This document shows, piece after piece, positions 59,551 through 64,000 of a stretch of 64,000 bases of DNA. The DNA is taken from assembly GCA_964448135.1 (NCBI GenBank), contig CAYUVH010000037.1:38081-102080 (forward strand). The letters run 5' to 3'. The position numbers were made by a program, and so were the translations under genes. Source of the DNA: CAYUVH01 sp964448135 (GTDB lineage: Bacteria; Verrucomicrobiota; Verrucomicrobiia; Limisphaerales; UBA8199). Numbering within the stretch: the stretch's first letter is position 1; every line of letters starts with the position of its first letter. A model generated the notes under the pieces. That model saw nothing but the letters and a program-made list of their open reading frames with translations, was not told the DNA's origin and did not search any database.

Positions 59551-59814
59551 TGGAGAAAAATATCCGGTCTTACTCTCGTGCGCACTGCTCCGCCCCGCCG
59601 ACACGCCATACCCGCGGCAGCGGTGGAATCGGGATAACCACCGGGACGGAGGAAAACGATGCCGAGGCGATGGTGCCCGCACTGCGGGTGCTGGCTCTCA
59701 TACGCGTTGGCTGACTCTGCGTCATGCGCAGACACCGTAAGTCGAAACGACTTTCTGTCAATGGGATTTTGGAAGGCCGGTCGTAGGGGTTGCAGCTTGC
59801 GCCGACTTTGGAAC

Positions 59815-59840
59815 GGAGCGCGGCTCTGTGAGCCGCAGCG
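59815..59840 (+). repeat. REP-like palindrome, copy A
   Basis: 26 bases beginning GGAGCGCGGCT and ending AGCCGCAGCG, with the centre CTGTG. It forms a GCGGCTC/GAGCCGC hairpin. Copy B is in inverted orientation 58 bases away, with two base differences. Confidence 0.8.
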
Positions 59841-59898
59841 GGGGGCGATTTGAAGCGGGCGTTGGAAGTGATTTGATTAGCGATCGCAAATTTGCACG

Positions 59899-59924
59899 CG
59901 CTGCGGCTCACCGAGTCGCGCTCC
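59899..59924 (-). repeat. REP-like palindrome, copy B
   Basis: Inverted partner of copy A, with 24 of 26 bases identical. The A-B pair, with 58 bases between, is arranged like a BIME. It stands just after the stop codon of the HAD gene. Confidence 0.8.
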
Positions 59925-59934
59925 AAAAACGGAA

Positions 59935-60792
59935 TCAAGGTGCACCCGTTGCGCGGTGCGAATTTCCGGCGCGGGTGGCGGGCGTTTGGAGAACCATTTC
60001 AATGGCGCGTGCGAGGGCGGTTTCGGGCGGTCCGGCGGTGGAGATCATGGTCGCGCTTCGTTTGGCTCCAGGCCAGCCGTGAGCCATGGCGACGGAAAGG
60101 CCAGCCCACTTGAACAAGGCGATGTCATTGTCGGCATCGCCGAACGCCACCACCTCGGCGGGCGAGATGCCCAGGCGTGAAGCGAGGAGTTGGAGGCCGC
60201 TGGCTTTCGAGATGGTGCGCGGCATGAACTCGGCGATCCGCGAGTGGGTTTGCACCTGCTCGATGCTGGCGACCGGCGGTGCGGCCATGGCGGACGCGAT
60301 TTGCGATGCCGTGCCGATTCCAATTACTTTGAAAGCGTTCGTCTCTGTCAAGGCAGCGCGCGAAACGCGGCGCGGTTTCAGTCCGGACAGGTATTCATAG
60401 AAAGCGATATTGTCGTTCGGAAGCTCACCGATCAGCACCTCGTTCGTGGCATAGACAATCGGCGAGAGGTCGAATTTCGCCGCTTGCGCCAAGGCGACTT
60501 CCACTTCGGCCCTGGGCATGAAGCTGCGCCCCAGGACTTCGGTGCGCTCGCGGTTGGAGACTTCGCCGCCCTGGCAGGTGACGATCCAATCGACCAGCGG
60601 CAGGTTTTCCAGGATCGGCCGGACACTCAGGTAATGGCGGCCCGAGGCGATGACGATTTGGATGCCGCCGTCATGCAGCACCTGCAAAGCCTCCAAATTC
60701 GCGCGGCTGATTTGCAAGTCCGGCGCGAGCAAGGTTCCGTCCAGATCAATGGCGGCAAGCTTGAGGCGGCCGGATGCTTCAACTGTCTTCAT
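59935..60792 (-). CDS. HAD-superfamily phosphatase, Cof type (HAD-IIB)
   Basis: 285 residues. A Mg2+-dependent sugar-phosphate or similar phosphatase. Motif I is DLDGTLL with D16 and D18, motif II is VIASGRH, motif III is the Lys in ISKASGLQLL, and motif IV is GDADNDIALF. The large C2B cap lies between motifs II and III. Substrates in this family are broad and cannot be read from sequence. No clear operon partner exists; the OafA-type gene is divergent. Confidence 0.92.
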   Translation of the reverse strand: MKTVEASGRLKLAAIDLDGTLLAPDLQISRANLEALQVLHDGGIQIVIASGRHYLSVRPILENLPLVDWIVTCQGGEVSNRERTEVLGRSFMPRAEVEVALAQAAKFDLSPIVYATNEVLIGELPNDNIAFYEYLSGLKPRRVSRAALTETNAFKVIGIGTASQIASAMAAPPVASIEQVQTHSRIAEFMPRTISKASGLQLLASRLGISPAEVVAFGDADNDIALFKWAGLSVAMAHGWPGAKRSATMISTAGPPETALARAIEMVLQTPATRAGNSHRATGAP

Positions 60793-61094
60793 GGCTCACA
60801 AATCGGTTCGCAGCTTCGCCCGCTTCACGTGGCGGTGATGACTCGCTGCGAACGGAAGCTTAATATAGAGAGCCCCTTGAGCCCAACTCCCATCGCAAGG
60901 GGATCGCCAGCGAGCATTCCGCGCAGACCGCCCCACGCGTTGCGGCTGCCGATTATTAATCGCCCAGGAAGCTTGGATTCAACGGCTGCAACGGCATGTT
61001 TCGTGCTGATTACATGTCGGTCCATGACGCAGCTGAAACTCGATCCAGACTTGGCAAGCTTGACGGGCATTGCCGGGTTTAATGCGAATACTCG
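60793..61094. other. Divergent 302-bp spacer
   Basis: Between the HAD gene and the acyltransferase. I see no gene, strong hairpin or convincing promoter here. Open frames crossing it are extensions of shadows of its neighbours. Confidence 0.5.
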
Positions 61095-63098
61095 ATGAAG
61101 CCGATTTCCTACCGGCCCGAGATCGACGGCCTGCGCGCACTGGCGATATTGCCGGTGATCATTTTTCATTTTGGAGCGAGCTGGCTGCCGGGAGGGTTCG
61201 TCGGGGTGGACGTCTTCTTCGTCATCTCGGGCTATTTGATTACCGCGATCCTCCTCAAGGAACACGCCGCCGGCACTTTTAGTTTCAAGGAATTCTGGCT
61301 GCGCCGGATTCGGCGGATCCTGCCGGCAATGCTGCTCATGCTCCTGGTCACTTCCGTGGCCGGAATGTTCATTCTATTTGGAGCCAGCCGGACGACGCTT
61401 GGCTGGCAATCCCTGTCCGCGATCGGGATGTCCGCCAACGTCATGATGCGGAGTCTCACCAAGAGTTATTGGTCACCGTCCGCGGAGACGCTGCCGTTGT
61501 TGCACACCTGGTCGCTTTCGGTGGAGGAACAATTTTATCTGATCTATCCGATATTGCTGCTCGCGTGCTTCCGGTGGTTCCCGAAGAGGCTGCTGGCGTG
61601 CCTCGTTGGACTTTGCGGGTTCAGCTTCGTCGTTTGTCTGATCACGTCGTTCAAAAATCCGTCCTCAGCGTTTTATCTACTGCCGAACCGCGCGTGGGAG
61701 TTGGCGGCGGGATGCTGTCTGGCTGCTTGGCCGCGTTCACGGGTTTCAGCAGGCGATGTTCTCTCGAACCAAAAGCGGGCTACCGACCCGATGTGGTATC
61801 GCTTCCTTCCGGTGCTGGGCATCGCGCTGATTGTCGCCTCCTGGTTTCTGGTGAAGGGGAAAGGGTTTCCGGGCTACATGGCTTTGCTGCCGGTCCTGGG
61901 AGCGGTTTTGATCATCCGATTTGCCGGCGAGCCTGGTTGTGTGGTGACGTCGTTGCTTTCACTTCGAGTCATGTGCTTCATCGGCACGCTGTCTTATTCG
62001 CTGTATCTCTGGCATTGGCCGGTGATTGTTTTGTGGCGCGCGGCGGAGAATCGTTGGGAACACATTCCAGCGTGGCCGTGCGTGGTGCTCATTCCCGTTC
62101 TGGCGCTGATCGCATATTACCTGGTGGAGCGGCCGGGCAGGTATCTGCGGAATCCGTTGCCGTGGGTGACCCGCGGCGCATTCCTGGTGCTCGCCATGTC
62201 GGCCACGCTGCTGCTTTCGAATCCCTTTTGCGATGTTTCAAGATTTCAGCCGACAGAATGGGGGGGTTCGCTGTACTCAGTTACCCCCCGGACCATCCCG
62301 TTCGATGATTTGCTCAAGGCAAAATACGACGGCACGACCATGGCGCTCCGCCAGTGTGAAAACCCGGACGCCTACGCGCAGGGGGGAGTCATCAAACGAT
62401 ACGGTGGCGGGCAGCCGGATATTCTCGTGCTGGGGGATTCGCATTCGTTGATGTGGTCGCCGGCCATCGATGAAATCTGCCGCCAGCGTCAACTGACGGC
62501 GGTTTTCTACGGCGCCGAAGGCGTCAGCCCCCTGCCGGCAGCGCGCGGTGACTGCCTGCTTCCGGACAAGGGATCGTTCCGGGCGGAGGAGTGGAGCGTG
62601 TTCCAATCCAATCGAGTGGCGCTGATTGAACAGTATCATCCACGGCTGATTGTCATTGGCTTTCAGTTGTCCGGAGCCCTGACGGCCGATGAGATCAGCG
62701 GGTTTTTGGAGGAGGTTACGCGGATCAACCGGTCAGCCAAATCCGGCCGGCGTTCGGAGGTGTTGTTTATTGAAGATCCGCCGGAAATTTCGTTGGGCGG
62801 CATCAGTGCACCGCATTTCTTCGCCAACACTTCGTCCACCACGGTGAGAGCGAAAAACCTGGGGGCGCAGGAAAGAGCGGCCGCGATGTTGCGGGAGATT
62901 TCGCAGAGGTTCGAGGGCGTTCACACGGTCAAGACCGCCGATTTATTTCTGGCAGTGGGGGATCGGGTAACGGCCCGAAACGGCAAAGCGATATTTTACA
63001 TCGATGACGATCACTTGAGTCTGGCCGGCGCACGACTCGCCGAGGAGCGGATCGGCGGCATGATTGCAGGGATCATGGAACGGCGGAACGCGAATTAA
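61095..63098 (+). CDS. OafA/YrhL-type membrane acyltransferase with C-terminal SGNH domain
   Basis: 667 residues. The N-terminal acyltransferase-3 domain (about 5-365) has ten or so helices with PEIDGLRALAILPVIIFHFG, whose His is part of the active site, and GVDVFFVISGYLI and RRIRRILPA. It moves acyl groups across the membrane to modify cell-surface sugars. The C-terminal periplasmic SGNH domain (about 430-665) has VLGDSHSLMW with the nucleophile Ser and DDDHLSLAGA with the Asp-His pair. This two-domain plan is typical of O-antigen or exopolysaccharide O-acetylases. The acceptor glycan is unknown. Confidence 0.94.
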   Translation: MKPISYRPEIDGLRALAILPVIIFHFGASWLPGGFVGVDVFFVISGYLITAILLKEHAAGTFSFKEFWLRRIRRILPAMLLMLLVTSVAGMFILFGASRTTLGWQSLSAIGMSANVMMRSLTKSYWSPSAETLPLLHTWSLSVEEQFYLIYPILLLACFRWFPKRLLACLVGLCGFSFVVCLITSFKNPSSAFYLLPNRAWELAAGCCLAAWPRSRVSAGDVLSNQKRATDPMWYRFLPVLGIALIVASWFLVKGKGFPGYMALLPVLGAVLIIRFAGEPGCVVTSLLSLRVMCFIGTLSYSLYLWHWPVIVLWRAAENRWEHIPAWPCVVLIPVLALIAYYLVERPGRYLRNPLPWVTRGAFLVLAMSATLLLSNPFCDVSRFQPTEWGGSLYSVTPRTIPFDDLLKAKYDGTTMALRQCENPDAYAQGGVIKRYGGGQPDILVLGDSHSLMWSPAIDEICRQRQLTAVFYGAEGVSPLPAARGDCLLPDKGSFRAEEWSVFQSNRVALIEQYHPRLIVIGFQLSGALTADEISGFLEEVTRINRSAKSGRRSEVLFIEDPPEISLGGISAPHFFANTSSTTVRAKNLGAQERAAAMLREISQRFEGVHTVKTADLFLAVGDRVTARNGKAIFYIDDDHLSLAGARLAEERIGGMIAGIMERRNAN

Positions 63099-63142
63099 AA
63101 ACCCGGTCACCTGGCCAACCGGCCGAGCGCAATCACTCCTGC

Positions 63143-64000
63143 TCAACGATCGACTAAGAACGTCAAATCGTACCGGTTCGTATCTCCGAAAGTTCCGAGA
63201 TCCGGGGGCTCCCGTCCGTTATCGTCATGGCCATCAAACCCAACGCTATAAATCACATAGCCATTGACGAGCGGCCGATAACGCAAGGGTGCGCCATCGA
63301 ATGGATCACGGGGAACAGAGCGAATAAAGGTCGGCGTGAGTTCCTGCAAGCTCGCGGGCAAACGTCCGTGCTTCTGGCGAAAGCGCTCGACGGCCAGGGC
63401 GGTGGCGGCGGTTTCGCTGCAGGCGAGGGTGTTGGCTTCGCGCAGGACCAAGCCTGAAAACGACGTGAGCAGCATGCTTGCGTAAAAGTGGTGCTGCCTG
63501 GCCGCTTCCTTATAGGCGGCTTCGAAATGATTGGTCAGCGCAAGGTTTTTGGGCGGCGGGAGCGCGGCCAGGGCGATGGCCTGCTCGGTTGTTTCGAGAA
63601 AGAATTGAAGATCGCGTTCCAGCAAACCCGAGCCCCATAAAATCGGGTTTGGTTCGCCGGAGTAACGCACCGGCTCGGGCTCCGGCTCGTCGTGCGCGTC
63701 CCGGGTGAAATTTCGCAATTCCCGCCAGCTCAGGCGAAACATGGGAGTCAGCATCGCGCGTTCGCCGATGAACACTTGCGGCAACAGATTGGTCTCGCCC
63801 ACCCGCATGAACGCCGCTTGCAAGGCCTGGCTCGTTTCGGCGCTGGGAGGAATCCGGCTCAAGCATCGTTCAGTCGTCCGCATGGCGATCCTGATGATGG
63901 CCGCCCGCACCAAGTGGGATGTCACGATGGGTTCTTCGTCGAGGGTGCTGGCTATTGCCAATTGGTTGGTCACGATGTCTGGCCATTCCGTGCCGCCTTT
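63143..64000 (-). CDS. Verrucomicrobial hypothetical protein, 5' end cut by window
   Basis: The open frame runs 285 codons from the stop at 63143 to the window end; a GTG at 63973 is probably not the true start. I do not recognise a named family. The central part is helical and the C-terminus (AVERFRQKHGRLPASLQEL, then DPFDGAPLRYRP and GYVIYSVGFDGHDD) is a recurrent arrangement in Verrucomicrobiota and Planctomycetota proteins of unknown role, resembling the tail of pseudopilin-like proteins. The N-terminal part, which usually holds a membrane helix, is outside the window. Confidence 0.75.
   Translation of the reverse strand, partial: KGGTEWPDIVTNQLAIASTLDEEPIVTSHLVRAAIIRIAMRTTERCLSRIPPSAETSQALQAAFMRVGETNLLPQVFIGERAMLTPMFRLSWRELRNFTRDAHDEPEPEPVRYSGEPNPILWGSGLLERDLQFFLETTEQAIALAALPPPKNLALTNHFEAAYKEAARQHHFYASMLLTSFSGLVLREANTLACSETAATALAVERFRQKHGRLPASLQELTPTFIRSVPRDPFDGAPLRYRPLVNGYVIYSVGFDGHDDNGREPPDLGTFGDTNRYDLTFLVDR

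Noticed and set aside
60825..61265. 146-codon frame on the minus strand over the HAD-acyltransferase spacer
   Set aside because: Half of it is antisense to the acyltransferase gene and the rest has no recognisable motif.

Overview
The window looks like chromosomal DNA of a Verrucomicrobiota bacterium, probably close to the Pedosphaera/Limisphaerales group. I infer this from gene types, not from a database search. The signs are a pseudopilin whose leader ends in LLPALAKAK, large secreted proteins built of autotransporter-associated beta-strand repeats and ending in an RFYRVxxP-type C-terminus, a giant beta-propeller sensor kinase, a eukaryote-type glycyl-tRNA synthetase, and the order tRNA-Thr, tuf, tRNA-Trp, (tRNA-Ser), secE, nusG. 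The DNA is GC-rich and many genes lack a clear Shine-Dalgarno sequence.

Left part (1-16.1 kb): a cell-surface and uptake region. A DAACS-type dicarboxylate/glutamate symporter (cut by the window start), an N-formylglutamate-amidohydrolase-like domain joined to beta-strand repeats, and a 1.4-kDa-residue repeat protein lie on the minus strand. Divergent to them are a secreted aspartoacylase/desuccinylase-like hydrolase fused to a glutamine-amidotransferase-like domain, a pseudopilin, and a tight three-gene unit of a second DAACS symporter, a secreted alpha/beta hydrolase and a secreted SGNH esterase. The set could free and import acidic amino acids or C4 acids; this is an inference.

Middle part (16.1-35.7 kb): a propeller histidine kinase with its NarL-type response regulator, an SDR oxidoreductase, secA (interrupted in frame by an amber codon), glyS with a DUF2127 membrane protein, a large FAD/Fe-S oxidoreductase, an MFS transporter, clpB, and a Rieske-flavodoxin fusion. 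Spacers here are rich in short hairpins and repeats.

Right part (35.8-58.1 kb): the translation and transcription core, nearly all on the minus strand: tRNA-Thr, tuf, tRNA-Trp, tRNA-Ser, secE, nusG, rplK, rplA, rplJ, rplL, rpoB, rpoC; then rpsL, rpsG, fusA; then rpsJ, rplC, rplD, rplW. It is broken twice: by a serine hydrolase on the opposite strand between rpoC and rpsL, and by a 2.2-kb accessory island (lipoprotein, small zinc-ribbon gene, duplicated palindromic repeats) between fusA and rpsJ. The S10 operon stops after rplW at a strong bidirectional terminator, so rplB and later genes are not here. The rpsL and rpsJ promoters share an almost identical -35/-10/GC-discriminator/hairpin layout. 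Hairpins with U-rich tails lie inside the operons at several gene junctions.

Right end (58.2-64 kb): an Fsr-type MFS exporter, a Cof-type HAD phosphatase, an OafA-type acyltransferase with an SGNH domain, and the 3' part of a verrucomicrobial hypothetical gene cut by the window end. A 26-base palindromic repeat family (REP-like) has two copies here and one at 35.8 kb.
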